Shown: positions 23,326 to 34,427 of the stretch, in pieces
How the letters are laid out: every line of letters begins with the position of its first letter
Numbering within the stretch: position 1 is the first letter of the stretch
From: Pezizomycotina sp. ARF18
Taxonomy: Eukaryota > Ascomycota
Direction of reading: 5' to 3'
Assembly (NCBI GenBank): GCA_002224055.1
Contig: AZLU01000029.1
Span: 1-64,000, forward strand
Length of the DNA stretch: 64,000 nt
Made by a program: the position numbers and the translations under genes
Notes under the pieces: generated by a model
Seen by the model: only the letters and a program-made list of their open reading frames with translations
What the model was told of the DNA's origin: nothing
Database searches by the model: none

Positions 23326-26300
23326 CTAGTATCTTTGGTATCAGTTCCTCGTACCTGCTAAGTGAGAATGGAATGAACATATCAGTTTTACGAGTTACTA
23401 AACAAGTAATATTGATACTTAGAGGACAGGACATGTTATTTTGCCAATATGCAGTTTCAGGCGGAAGAATTCAGGATAATAAGCTGGAGAAAGAGAACTA
23501 TGGATTACTTTGAAAGGTAGAGGCTTCTAGTTATGGAGTGGGGGAGAATTCCTAGTCGTAGAGAGGTAAGATTGTTGATGAGAACAGAAACGGAAGCTTC
23601 CTGCGTGGGAGTTAGAGCAAACTTATAGACCTTGCCCTGGGTGAAGACAGGCTTCATGTAAACGCATATTTTATGTTAACGAACTAAATTTTCGCAGTGA
23701 TTCAACAGGCCCTACCAGACAAAGACAATTGGACGTTTATACACATACGATCTCAAGTGCTTGCCATTTGAAAATTCGAGATCCTAGTAAGTTTCTTCTC
23801 ATAGTGACGTCCTCGAGCAATAGGCACGAGCGAATGGTACTATTCGCTTTACTATTCTTGATTTACGCGAAACGGTGTTTCCGATTATAGCGTGAGTTGA
23901 ATCGCAGGAACAGTCACGATTGATCTTTGTGGGTTTTCTGAAGGGCTAACGACATTTGCTGTTCTGGTTGAAGAGAAGGTTCATGTCTCAGACTTACGGT
24001 CGCCATCTCCGTTGGGATACGCGACGATGCCGGATTTCAAGTTAAATGAAACTATTGATTCTTTGAAATATTTCACATACCACGAAAACGCTACCTAAAA
24101 ACCTAAGCTTAAGTGGATAGTCAGGTGCATAACCCCTTCTATAACCTCAAACGTCTGGCAGGATGCTAGGATTGATTGGAAGGAATATTCAAACGTTGGG
24201 CAACTACTACTTATGCATTCGTGCTACTTTCATTTTGGACAACCTTATTTGATAATGAATGTCAAGGATGTGTGCGGAATTTTCCTTAGATTTTGACGTC
24301 TTGTCGACATTTAGAACACGTTGACTGGTGGTAATCGCCTGTAGTAGAATAAATGACACTAGATGGCCCGGTTAAAACAAAGATGTACGACACTCTCTAA
24401 CCGGATTCAGTTAAATCCGAAGGAATCGTGTAATTTTCTTCTACTTTGTTCATTCTCTCTTGGCTTCTTAAACCTATATTGATTCACGGCCTAGCACCTG
24501 ACAATATAAACACTGAGCGCGACTTAATACATGAGTCAATAAGAAACCTACTTAGCATGGCTCCCGGCATCTCTAAGAAGGAATAAAAACTGTTGAGAAT
24601 GCTGAGCTGGGTAGTACATGTAATCCTTCATCGATAGGCTACCGTGTATCTGGTTATCCAATAAATTTCTACTCAGCCTTGTCTTACTTTTGCTTTTACT
24701 GTCGATTGTTCCGTAAACTACGAGATATGTGAACATATTCTCTAGAAATGGATCCCATAAGATTAGATCGGAATAGATATAAAATTTCCATCTCTTACAA
24801 TAGCGATCCTGCTACTACCGAAACCTTCATCATCCTTGTATATATTTCAGTACTTTTTCCCATTCATCTCGTGTAGGCTTCGTTGTGGAAGTTGCGGCTT
24901 TAAGTTTGGGTAAGTTGATGCGCTAAATGTGGAAAAAAAAAATCAAAAATTGCAAAGCCTTGCTTTATAAGCAGCAATACGGGCCCACATGACGTTTACC
25001 TGAAGAAGAGTAAGAACTATAATGATAAAATCGCAAGAGTATCCATCGTCATGTGAAGGACAGCCCCCTTCTGAACTAATACCTATCATCTGGTTTTTTT
25101 CAGGATATATACTTGTGTCTAACCAATGAGTTAACCGACTCCGGCCTGAAAGATGCTGCGAACGCGTTGACGAAACCTCGCCCATCATGTTCGAGAAAGG
25201 TGTTCCATTACATCAGTATGAGGGACTAGCGCCTTTTTTGGTTCAGGGATAAAAATCGGTCGTTAAAGGAGGGTCATTTCATTCGTTATAACTATAAAAT
25301 TGAACTATGAATCCCTGGAATTCCGGCCGATGGTCATGCCATAATTCTCGCTACGCCGCCCACAGATGTCCGAAATAAGCCGCGCTCTAATAACTTTGGA
25401 TTTCTGTATCAGGTTTAGGACAATTACTATTGTTTTCTGTATGCAGAAGTTTCTTTGTACCTACATATTGAGGACAAGAGAGGAAAAGGGGAGTGGAAAG
25501 GTAGAGAGTCTTACAACAGGAATGATAACGGTTTCCATCTAACACCTTACCGATAAAGATACGAGGCTGTAGGCAGCTATCGCCCGATTTCGGAGGTATA
25601 TTTTTTAAAAGTGCTGTAGATTCCCTCGTAGCTAGAATAAGGCTGATTTGAGTCCACCAGCCCATCGTTTTCATCTATCTCAACTAATGATTAGCGAGAG
25701 CCTAAACGAGTGGTCGATTCTTAACGTTGATAGATCCCGCCGGATGTAATCAGGGACTTGTGGGGCGCGTGTTATTTAATTTGCTTGCTTTTTATCGCCC
25801 GCGTCTGGCGGTCTTTTTTTTCCTTTTTTTTTCTTCACTTATTAGGTTCAGTGCGGAGGCTATATTCTCCACGAGAGAGGGATGATGAAAGCTATTATAT
25901 CTTTAAATCAAGCGCTCGCATATCAAATGATCAAATACTACTAAACAAAAAAAAAGAAAGAAAAAAAAAAAAGGAAATACAAAGTCAATGAGGTTAATTG
26001 TACTCTAAAGCGGCCGTCGGAGGTAACCACTCAACGCCGAAGTCGTGAACCAAACACCAAAAGAAAGGCAAGCAGGGAAAGTCTACTCAAATACGCGCTA
26101 GAAGCAGTATTAACGTAAAGTAAAGTCCTGCAAGGACAATCACTGCCTGAAAAGAAAGTTCTAGCTATTAAAGAAAGAATGAAAGAAAGAAAGAAAGAAA
26201 GAAAGAAAGAAAAATATGGCATTATGCCTCCGCCTGGAAGATTAGACTTGGAATAAGTGAATGGATGAGCGAACTCGAGAATAGGGACAAAGCAAACTGG

Positions 26301-26407
26301 AGGATAAATCTTGATGTTCAGACGCAAACACGCCGGAATTGCTAAGCAGGTACAATTATATAAACTCCAAGAATAGTGCTAATTCCTGAAAATTCTAATT
26401 CAACAAG
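23326..26407. other. Spacer with coding-like islands
   Basis: No gene of known family. On the plus strand a likely terminal exon at about 23905-24098 reads GTVTIDLCGFSEGLTTFAVL and on to a stop; an upstream exon-like piece at 23696-23768 reads VIQQALPDKDNWTFIHIRSQ. On the minus strand 25460-25680 shows an open stretch followed by a GTAAGG donor and a TGTAG acceptor. A (GAAA)n tract lies at 26170-26214. These islands are not enough to define genes. Confidence 0.4.
26170..26214. repeat. (GAAA)n microsatellite
   Basis: About eleven GAAA units with one interruption near the left end. Confidence 0.9.
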
Positions 26408-27043
26408 CTAAGAGGCGTATTCTCTCAGATCGAGTTGAAGAAGGCCTATATCAGATAGATTTTGGTAGAAAATATCGTTAGGATATATTAATAATAAGAA
26501 AAAAGGTAGTCCTTTGGGCCGAAGTTTGCGATCTATATACCTCGGCTTTCTTCTCAGTCTCGCCTTATCCTGAACGCGGAAATGTTCCCCTTCAGTTAAC
26601 TCAACCCCTTTATATTCCTTGTGTACTCGGGAAACATGCTTAAGAGTATCATCGATCCTGGAATGATCGAATGACGGCCGGCCTCTCCTTCGCAGATCAT
26701 GCAGACGAAGGGGCGTATATGAGATTGAATACAGCTGTAAATTTGCGAAGTCGATGAGCGTGAGTCTCCCTTTAGAGAACATGTAAGAGCACAGTCACTT
26801 ACCGCTCCAAAGTGGACGGTTTGCCCCACTTCTTACCGCACAGGCAGATGTATTCGCCGCTAGTTGCGGTATCAAAGCACCTTTTAAAGACCGCAGGGAT
26901 TTCGAATCGCCTCTCAGCGAGCCGGCCATCGCAGTTCGTGCAAATTAGCTGGTGGCGATACCAGCTTCGTTATATGCCTTTGCCCATTCTTGGTCTTCCT
27001 TACTTCCGACGACGCGGATCTTCTTTTTTTCGACGCAGCGACA
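26408..27043 (-). CDS. Zinc-binding protein, paralogue B (C-terminal exons)
   Basis: On the minus strand an exon begins after TTTTACAG near 27044 and encodes CRCVEKKKIRVVGSKEDQEW, then, after a frame change, YRHQLICTNCDGRLAERRFE and EYICLCGKKWGKPSTLER. A 68-base intron (26735-26802, GTAAGT...TTACAG, phase 2) follows. The last exon reads CIQSHIRPFVCMICEGEA and, after another frame change, DDTLKHVSRVHKEYKG, completing a C-x2-C...H-x4-H finger, then a basic tail. Compared with paralogue A (22772-23325), the Cys pairs, the intron position and phase, and the RC at the start of the exon agree. One His before the second finger is Cys here (CIQSH against HVGGH). The C-terminus after 26500 is uncertain. 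Confidence 0.68.
26735..26802 (-). other. Intron in paralogue B
   Basis: The donor is GTAAGT and the acceptor TTTACAG on the minus strand, 68 bases, phase 2 inside an Arg codon, matching the intron of paralogue A. Confidence 0.7.
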
Positions 27044-27547
27044 CTGTAAAAGCACCCCGTGGTTAGTCAACACGCAGACAAACCGACTATAGGGAGTAAT
27101 CATGGAATAGAGAAGTTAATATATGTATTGTGAAGGAATTTAGTACGCAGTAGTATTCGATAATTACTCCAATAAGTTCAGAAACCTCTTGATAAGCGGT
27201 TTGAGACATTGTTCAACGATAAGGCGACTCTAGGAGTAAAAGTGTACGGTGTGAAGGCGTTGCCCCAAAAATACGATGTAAATTGAGCTTTGTCTTCCAC
27301 GTTCGATAGAAGTTTGTTGCAACGTTGTCGGTCAAGAAAAAAAAAAGAAAAAAAGAGAGAGAGGGAGGCGTAACAGGAATTTTTTCTTCAAAATCGCTCG
27401 CTTTTTGGTTCGTAAAGCTCTGATGTCGAGAAGTCTATGTTGAATAAGGTGAGAAATCGAGTTTTTATAGACAAGGAAACGTTCATAAGTGCATCGTGAA
27501 GCTACGAGACGCAGAGAATCACCTCTTGATTTTTTCTAGCTCCCCTA
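27044..27547. other. Spacer, nothing recognised
   Basis: This could hold the 5' exon of paralogue B on the minus strand, but no start or exon could be picked out. An A/G-rich purine tract lies at 27337-27367. Confidence 0.4.
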
Positions 27548-28032
27548 GTGGGGCCCGCGGCACGCGGTGATACAGAACCTTCCTCGAGATCATTATTTGA
27601 CATATTCCGGGTTCAAGTGCTCTTTTGCCCTACGATCGACGACCAGGGCACCGTGCCAATAGGTCTTTCGTATTTGAAACTTCCACTGATATTTGGGAAG
27701 GACCATGGCAATGCTGGATGCACGTTGGCCGATATAAAATGAGGATCCCGGTGATTATCGACAGGTCTTACTTGTTGAGATTAAAGTCAGGGCTGAAGAA
27801 TCCTTTTTTGGACTTTGAACTGCAACCACCAGCTCGCGGCAGAGCAGTTCGCGTGGGGAGTGTACCGATACCATGGCTCGAATCATTTCCGGACGATACG
27901 TCGAAAGTATTCGTATTCGAGAATGATACCTCGTTGTGGCGACACGGATCCAGTGTGATCCATCGAGTAACAGAATATGGCTATGGTAGTTCGATTCTTG
28001 TGCGAGCACAGTTTCGGATGGTCGATGAATAA
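27548..28032 (+). CDS. Hypothetical protein
   Basis: Two overlapping frames (27548-27742 and 27625-28032) look like one protein broken by an indel. The second is the better: FVFETSTDIWEGPWQCWMHV, then a Pro/Arg-rich middle, PWLESFPDDTSKVFVFEND and VTEYGYGSSILVRAQFRMVD before the stop at 28030-28032. It has mixed beta-like character, no membrane segment and no motif I can name. The minus-strand frame over the same bases (27755-28087) is less protein-like. The start is not fixed. Confidence 0.42.
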
Positions 28033-29816
28033 CCTGCGGCATGTATGAATGGTCATTAATTTGTGCTAGCTTTCTTAATACAGTCAAGTGACTGCTATAA
28101 GTGAAGTAAGCTGTACGTAATAGCTCCTTGTCCTTACGCTGTTCTTACGATCGTATTGAAAAAGGCAAAGCCTATAATAATATACACACATGAACAAATG
28201 AAGCGAGAGTAGAATATGGAGTTATAGAGAATGTACACACAAATTATTGTTTCCGTGCCCTACTTAGTGTATGACCGTGCTTAAGTTTCCTGCGCCAAAC
28301 CACGAAACCGTAATGATAAGGCTGAAGAGAATGACCTCGTCAAGAATACCTATCCGAGACTTAAACCCGGACCCTAGCCTGTGCAAAGATAGACAAGTGT
28401 GCTGATATACGTAATATCTCTTTGTACCGTGCTGCAGATTGTGAAGACCTTATAGGCTCACCTAACCGTATTGTTAGTAGCGAAAACTACGCGATAAGGT
28501 AAACAAACATTGGTCTCGGAGGGTCCGCACAATGATTCAGGCTTCCAGTGTCACATAAGAACCCCGTAGCTCTAAATACAATTGGGAGACATAAGAGAAT
28601 ATCTCCCTTTCAAAAGAGGGGAGGCTAGAATACTTGAAAGGGGAAAATGACAAATCCCAAATCAATGGGGACTTCTCTTATTTAAAAGGGAGAATTTCTC
28701 TCTGAACAGGGACCATGAATTCAATTGCATTGCGCTGTCTATTGGCAACGTCGTGTTGTCCTTCGTGAGGAAAAACCTGTCTAATTAACAAGGGCCGGGA
28801 AATAAAGAGTACATAAGGGAATATTGTCTGCCCCCTTTCCATCGCGTAACTTTTCCGGACTCTGAACCTTTCAACAATGGAAATAGTTAAACTACTGGGA
28901 TGTTTAATGTATAATACCAGATTGAACCCGAGAAAAAACATGGCTAGGGAGGCCTGAGTTGTGTAATATATGTGTGTATAAAATTTTTCGATGGAGGAAG
29001 TATGTACAACGTAAAAGATTTCATCTCCTCACATACGCTAATCAGCTTCATGAGAACCCAAATCAACAAAAAAAAAAAAAAAAAACACGGCGAATCCAGG
29101 TAACCCTTTTCTACATCGGGATATTTATTTATCTTATTTCTTTTTTTTTTTTTTTTTTTTTTACTTTTCCAGTCCCTGCAAGAGTATGGAAAGAACTAAC
29201 TCTTTTATAAACTTCGCGGCCGCGAGAAGGAATGCGATACCCAATTAAGCATATCTTGTATGATGAGCTCCTAGTAGGAAGCAGAGTATCGCCAACGCAG
29301 CACGGTGCTTTGAGGGTGTTTTCCTAGAGAAAAAGAAAAAAAAAAAAAAACTTCGCTCTTTTCCCACACGAATATTCCATTTTTGAATGGGATTTACTTC
29401 GAAGGTTTCATCTTCGGCACAATTTTGGGGAATTGACTGGTACCTCAGTGTCTCGAAATTCAGTGCAACTGTTGAGACCGTTGCCAGATCCTATACCGAA
29501 TGTGATAAGTAAAAATAACTAGACAGTTCGATGTCCACGCTTTATGCAGGGAGTGTAAACCAAAAGGGCCCAATTCAATACATTCCGATCACGCCTGTAT
29601 TCTACAAATGACTATAAATCACCAACTTAACCAGATCTAAATTTCTTCTGCTATTTTTGCTCATACGTCCTTGCTAGGCTGGCTGGCTTGCAGATTTTGA
29701 ATATTCCGTGCATAATATTTACTTCGGGCTCCACCTGATTCGTACATTTAATATGCAAGTGAAGTACCGCTAGCAGCTTCTACCCTAAATCACTCAGGGA
29801 TTAGCTAGGCTAAAAA
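28033..29816. other. Spacer, nothing recognised
   Basis: Only short frames are present. An A run at 29069-29084, a T run at 29142-29162 and an A run at 29334-29350 interrupt the stretch. Confidence 0.5.
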
Positions 29817-29984
29817 AACTGGAACAAGTGCGCCGCAGTTGCGAGGTTGGAATGGGATTACATTAGCCAGATACTCCTTAATGACACGTTCAATTTAGAC
29901 GCATTGAGGGATCATGCAAGCCGGAATCCCACGTGTCATAGCGCCTGGTGGCGCTACCTGTCCACTGAGCTGTTAGATAAGTGA
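29817..29984 (+). CDS. Coding-like terminal exon, unknown product
   Basis: Fifty-five codons plus a stop read strongly like protein: LEWDYISQILLNDTFNLDAL, then a polar helix, then CHSAWWRYLSTELLDK and TGA. In-frame stops lie just upstream, so an acceptor such as the TAG near 29806-29808 would be needed. No family is recognised. Confidence 0.4.
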   Translation, partial: NWNKCAAVARLEWDYISQILLNDTFNLDALRDHASRNPTCHSAWWRYLSTELLDK

Positions 29985-30004
29985 AAATGGAAATGGGATG
30001 ATCC

Positions 30005-30453
30005 TTGCGCAACATTCAAGAGCCTCAAGCATGGAAACGGCTCCTCTCTAGGTCTGAAAAGATGAAGGTAGCCCTTCCTTTGGCAGTCCTTTCCAACTGC
30101 GGTGCTACGGTAAACGTCGAACGGCGTGTCCGGCGGCCAGAAAGTAAGAGCTGGAGAGATTTTTCAAGAATTCCTTATTGCCCAATTCCTAGACACGTGT
30201 AACTTCGGATCCTGTCGACTGAGCAAATCATTGGAACATAAAATAAGGTTTAGGCATGGTAGCGAAACCTTTCAGGACGCCGAACAGCGGAGAGGCTTTA
30301 AACGCTCGCCAACCTGGAACTCGTGTCTTCGATTTCTTTTTTTCTTTTCTTTCCCAAGACAGATCGCCAAAAGGGATGACATTTACTCCCTTCCGCGCAT
30401 ATAATTTAGTCATGAATAGTATTAATACTATTCAACTATATAGGACATGTTAA
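30005..30453 (+). CDS. Coding-like stretch, unknown product
   Basis: Overlapping plus-strand frames contain MKVALPLAVLSNCGATVNVE (ATG near 30062), then VRAGEIFQEFLIAQFLDTCN and SLEHKIRFRHGSETFQDAEQ. The pieces look like one protein shifted between frames. The minus strand at 30479-30676 also has a protein-like frame with GGILGDLRRDVVTDRKSM. No family can be named for either. Confidence 0.28.
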
Positions 30454-30676
30454 TTTCAAATACAAACGTGGAGCTGAATCACATAGGTACATATCTGCAG
30501 CGTGATCTGTAACGTAACTTTATGAAGATCATAGATTTGCGGTCGGTAACAACATCGCGGCGTAGATCTCCCAGAATACCACCACTAACAACCTCATGGG
30601 CCAACTCTGCCAACGGCGAACGCCCGAAAGGATTGGATAGAAAGCCCAGTGAAGTATCCCGTGCGTAGCAGTTCAA

Positions 30677-33600
30677 ATGAAGATCTCACCAGTATTAGGC
30701 AAGGGGTTTCTTGAATAATAATGAATTTATGATATGACATAGAGAGATCCAATGACTTTGATTATCGGTTAACTGACATTAATCATAGCCTTGTATTTTA
30801 TAGGAGGAGATCTCTAGATATAGATAATAGCCCTTCGCGAATCTGCCGATGATGTCTTGAATAATACCGGGTCGCCACCGAGACTACCTGTCGTACCTAC
30901 TAAGTATCTACCACAATAGTTATTTATTTATTTTTTGGCAAATTTTCAGCCAACGTTTGTTTAGTTATGGCAATTTTGTCATAACCCAGCAAATTATTGG
31001 TAATGAAAAGGTGCTTATCTATATCACAAATAATCACATGCACACCATCCTTCTCTTATCTACACCTTCTCCCATAGCTTCTATCTCCGCATTACAAATA
31101 TCGAAGGGGCGAGCTTTTACCAAGAAAACGCCACTCAGGATTTCAATCGTCTGGTGACTACGTTATGCAAGGACACGCCAATTTTTACCCTGCGCAGTCG
31201 AGGTAGCGTTAGGCAAAACGAGTTATCCCCGACTGTTAACTCGATTGGAAATTGTTTCAATCGATCAAGCGACTAAGCCTATTAGCACTTAACAGGACGC
31301 ATGCCCATCGCCATGTTACCGTCAGTAAGCAATCCTTTTTACTTGCAGCGCGAAGCGCATGCCGACGCGATTAACTGGTGAATTGCGATTTGACCAAGGT
31401 CAATTATCGTTTGCTTAAACACCTTTTCGAATCTTCGTATCAATCGCTGAGGATCGCTCAAGGCCTCAACGGATTCTTAAAGTCATTGTTCAAATAGCGA
31501 TTATATTTACGATAAAATAGGCAGAAATTATGGATTAGAAGAGAGGTAACAGGTTTTTATTGCTGGCGACGTTCTTTGAAGACTTTTATGTACATGTACC
31601 CGGCCTTTAATATCGGTTAATCTCTGGATATATGGGATATAAGGAAGGATGCTGGTTAATGAGAGTGTGGGAGTTGCTCTAGACTGTTTACGGGCATCGA
31701 TAGGGGGAAAGGCTAGAAGTTCATAACGACAGCGAGGGAAGGAAAGGAACCAAAGGCGAAGATACTGCTGCAAGCATTCGAAAGAGAGGTATTGTAGGGA
31801 GTAAATGTGATCTACAAGGCGACGAATAGCGAAAGCAGAAACAAGAAGGGTAGTGGAAGAGCAGTATTAGTGTAATAATTCGCAGAAATGGGTAAGATAA
31901 AACGTATTCAAGGGAAAGGAGGGGCAGAAAAGTTAGGTAGGCGGTGAAAGGCCGGGTGTATTGTAGAGCATATATAGCAGATGTACCGATATGTATTTTT
32001 GGATCTATAGAGGTCCTCCGCGAAGCAATCTGGAAAAGGAAATCTCCATGCGTGTCCTTCTTTTCCTCGCCCTTTTTTACCCTCCCGTAATCTTTGCTGA
32101 TATCATCCTGCTTTCAATTCAGACCAGACCCTAGTCCTCTTCGGCCTCGTAGCCTTACCCATAGAAGTGCCGACACGTCAGTAAAAATGTGCTTCTTAAA
32201 TTACTTTTTTTTTTCTTTTTCTTTTTCATTTCCAATGTGTGTTAGGTATGTCACCCACCTAGTTCTAAAATCCATCCACTTCACCAACACCCCTTTAACT
32301 TCACTTTACACGCCCTGGGTTCTGAGACCCTTCTCAATGCATGAATGCTTTCTAAGCATCTACAATGCCGGCCGGCTCCAGGCGATGGTCTTTTCGAGTA
32401 TACGATACTCACAGTTTTACGCTCTTGGTTTCTTCAGAGCGTTTCGTAATGCAGGACCTTTGCCCGATCCGAGGTAGAAACTTTCAATTCCTGGATGTAT
32501 CATTTACTAGCGGTTGCTACTAAATGCGTTAGATATACTTGTTAAATTTATATATACATCACATGTCAATTGGATCTGCTTTCTAACCTTCTGAAGCATA
32601 CGCGCTAAACCACCAACTAGATCGTCGCTTTCTAGAACTCGTGGTTCTTCCTTTTGTCCGAAATCCGCTCGTGATTGTTCGTTTTCATTCGTTGGAAAAA
32701 TTCCACGCGGTGACGGTCGATTTATACTTTACCTTGAAACCCAACAATATCCATGCCATGTTCCACGACAGCAGAAGAAAAGAAAAAACAGAATTTGATA
32801 TCCATGAAAAGGAAATACGATCCAACAAAGCAGAACAAGGGAACGCGACGCCTATTTCACATATGTAAGTAAGACTACATATCCTCCTCTTTCAATTAAC
32901 GCTTCGTCGATCAATTATAAGAAAGAGCCAAAAGAATTCAGAAATTCCAAAAACTGCGAAGAACGCAAAACCAAGAGTTGCTGAACACAAAACAAGGAAT
33001 AACTATATCACAAAAACAAACTTTTGGTTACCTGGATAACATTGTCATTTTTGATATATTTTCCCTGCCTTACCTTCTCCTAGGACTTTCTTCTTTTCTC
33101 CAACTTTATCGAGAAGCAATTAAGAAATTTAACGAAACAAAACTTCGCTCAACAAAAAGAGAAAACGCCAGACCAGCGAAGAGGAAAAAGCAAAAGCAAC
33201 GCGAAACGAAAGAAAGGAAAGAAACACCGTTGAAATTTCACCTTGGTTGAAAGCCTATTAAGATTACTATTAGTCTATCCACCAGACTTACCTTAGACTA
33301 TTTCCGTTACATAACAGGTTAGTATCATATCTTTTCCTCCTCTTGCGTTCTTCTATATATTTCTATCGAGTATTAAGCTCCATTCTCTTGTTTGATATCG
33401 TGCTTTACATTTTTCCCCTTCTTCTCTTTTATCTCTCTCTTTTTTTTAAACCGCTGTTCTTCTCATCTCTAGTACGTGTTTCTTTCCCATCTATTCTCTT
33501 CCATCAATTCCTGAGTTTTTCTTGGACGATATTAAAGGCTCTGAAATGCTTTCTCCTCTCGTAGTCTGTCTTGATATCTTTCTATTCTTCCCATATGCGC

Positions 33601-33724
33601 ATTTCTTCCAATTGTTTTACGCTTCCTTTTCTTCCTTTTCTTCCTATTCTTTTTTTTTTTTTTTCCCTACTAAGTCTTCCTCTGCCTCGAACGTTTTTCA
33701 TCTCTTCTAACAATTTTCTAGGAC

Positions 33725-33755
<31 letters not shown>

Positions 33756-33783
33756 AAAAAAAGAGATAGTAAAGGGGAAAAAA
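30677..33783. other. Spacer with weak coding-like segments
   Basis: On the minus strand about 31528-31860 is open for roughly 109 codons. On the plus strand 32595-32868 is open for over 90 codons (including KTEFDIHEKEIRSNKAEQGN), and 33115-33250 encodes a very basic stretch. No starts or domains support genes. The right end is T-rich with an A run of about 27 at 33726-33752. Confidence 0.45.
32048..32134 (+). CDS. Possible signal-peptide exon
   Basis: An ATG opens a 28-codon frame beginning MRVLLFLALFYPPVIFADII, which looks like a secretion signal with a possible cleavage after FA. The frame then stops and I cannot follow it by splicing. It could be the first exon of a small secreted protein, or chance. 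Confidence 0.2.
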   Translation: MRVLLFLALFYPPVIFADIILLSIQTRP

Positions 33784-34427
33784 ATGTCACCATTGCGTGT
33801 CCCGTCTCCGTTTAAAACCGCAAGGATCCGGTGAGGCGCTTCTGTCCGCGTCCATAAACCTGGAAACTCCGAAATCCGGGTCCACGAGAAGGCTATGTCC
33901 AACGATCCTGTCCTTCGGGTCCGAGCTGTTGCCAAAGGAAAAAAAGGGGGGAGGTATACCCATCCGTTTAGAGGACCTGTACCTGAGTGCGCCGAACGGT
34001 TCCGCCAAGGTGAAGTCGTGCTTGGTCTGCCTCGAAAGACCGTGAAGCGTATCGTGGCGTACATCGACGCTGTTCTCCCTGTCGGTGAAGAAATTCTGGG
34101 CGTTTCAGCATCCGGAGGGGTGGGTGGTGAAGGTATCTTGGATAGTAGGTCCAGCAGTCCGCATCCGGCGGTGGTGAAAGCCAGGTTCGACGAGGCGCTT
34201 GCTGCTTTGCGTTCGCTGAGTTCCTCGGTGTGCGTGGAGGCCGCGTTGGACAAGGACGTCATGGAACGTATGATGAGCTGGTGTTGAAGCTCAAGGCGTT
34301 GGGGCTCTTGGATGACGAAGAAGAAGAAGAGGATAGTGAAAGTGAGGGCGAAGTTGACGAAGTGCCGAGGGGTACGTGCTGGTTAGCATCTGCAATGGCC
34401 TGGCAGGTTCCGGGGAGGGTTTCTTGA
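33784..34427 (+). CDS. Hypothetical protein with acidic C-terminal stretch
   Basis: The ATG at 33784 starts MSPLRVPSPFKTA directly after an A run. The frame then changes to EALLSASINLETPKSGSTRR and RLEDLYLSAPNGSAKVKSCL, changes again to KTVKRIVAYIDAVLPVGEEI and PHPAVVKARFDEALAALRSL, and once more to YDELVLKLKALGLLDDEEEE with an acidic EEEEDSESEGEVDE tail. The pieces connect in order without internal stops. It is mostly helical in character and soluble, with no recognised domain. The acidic tail suggests a nuclear or chaperone-like binding role, but that is speculation. The gene ends by 34425-34427. Confidence 0.6.

Noticed and set aside
33582-34262. 226-codon minus-strand frame over the acidic-tail gene
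   Set aside because: It reads through poly(A) as poly-Phe and is the shadow of the plus-strand gene, whose segments are more protein-like.
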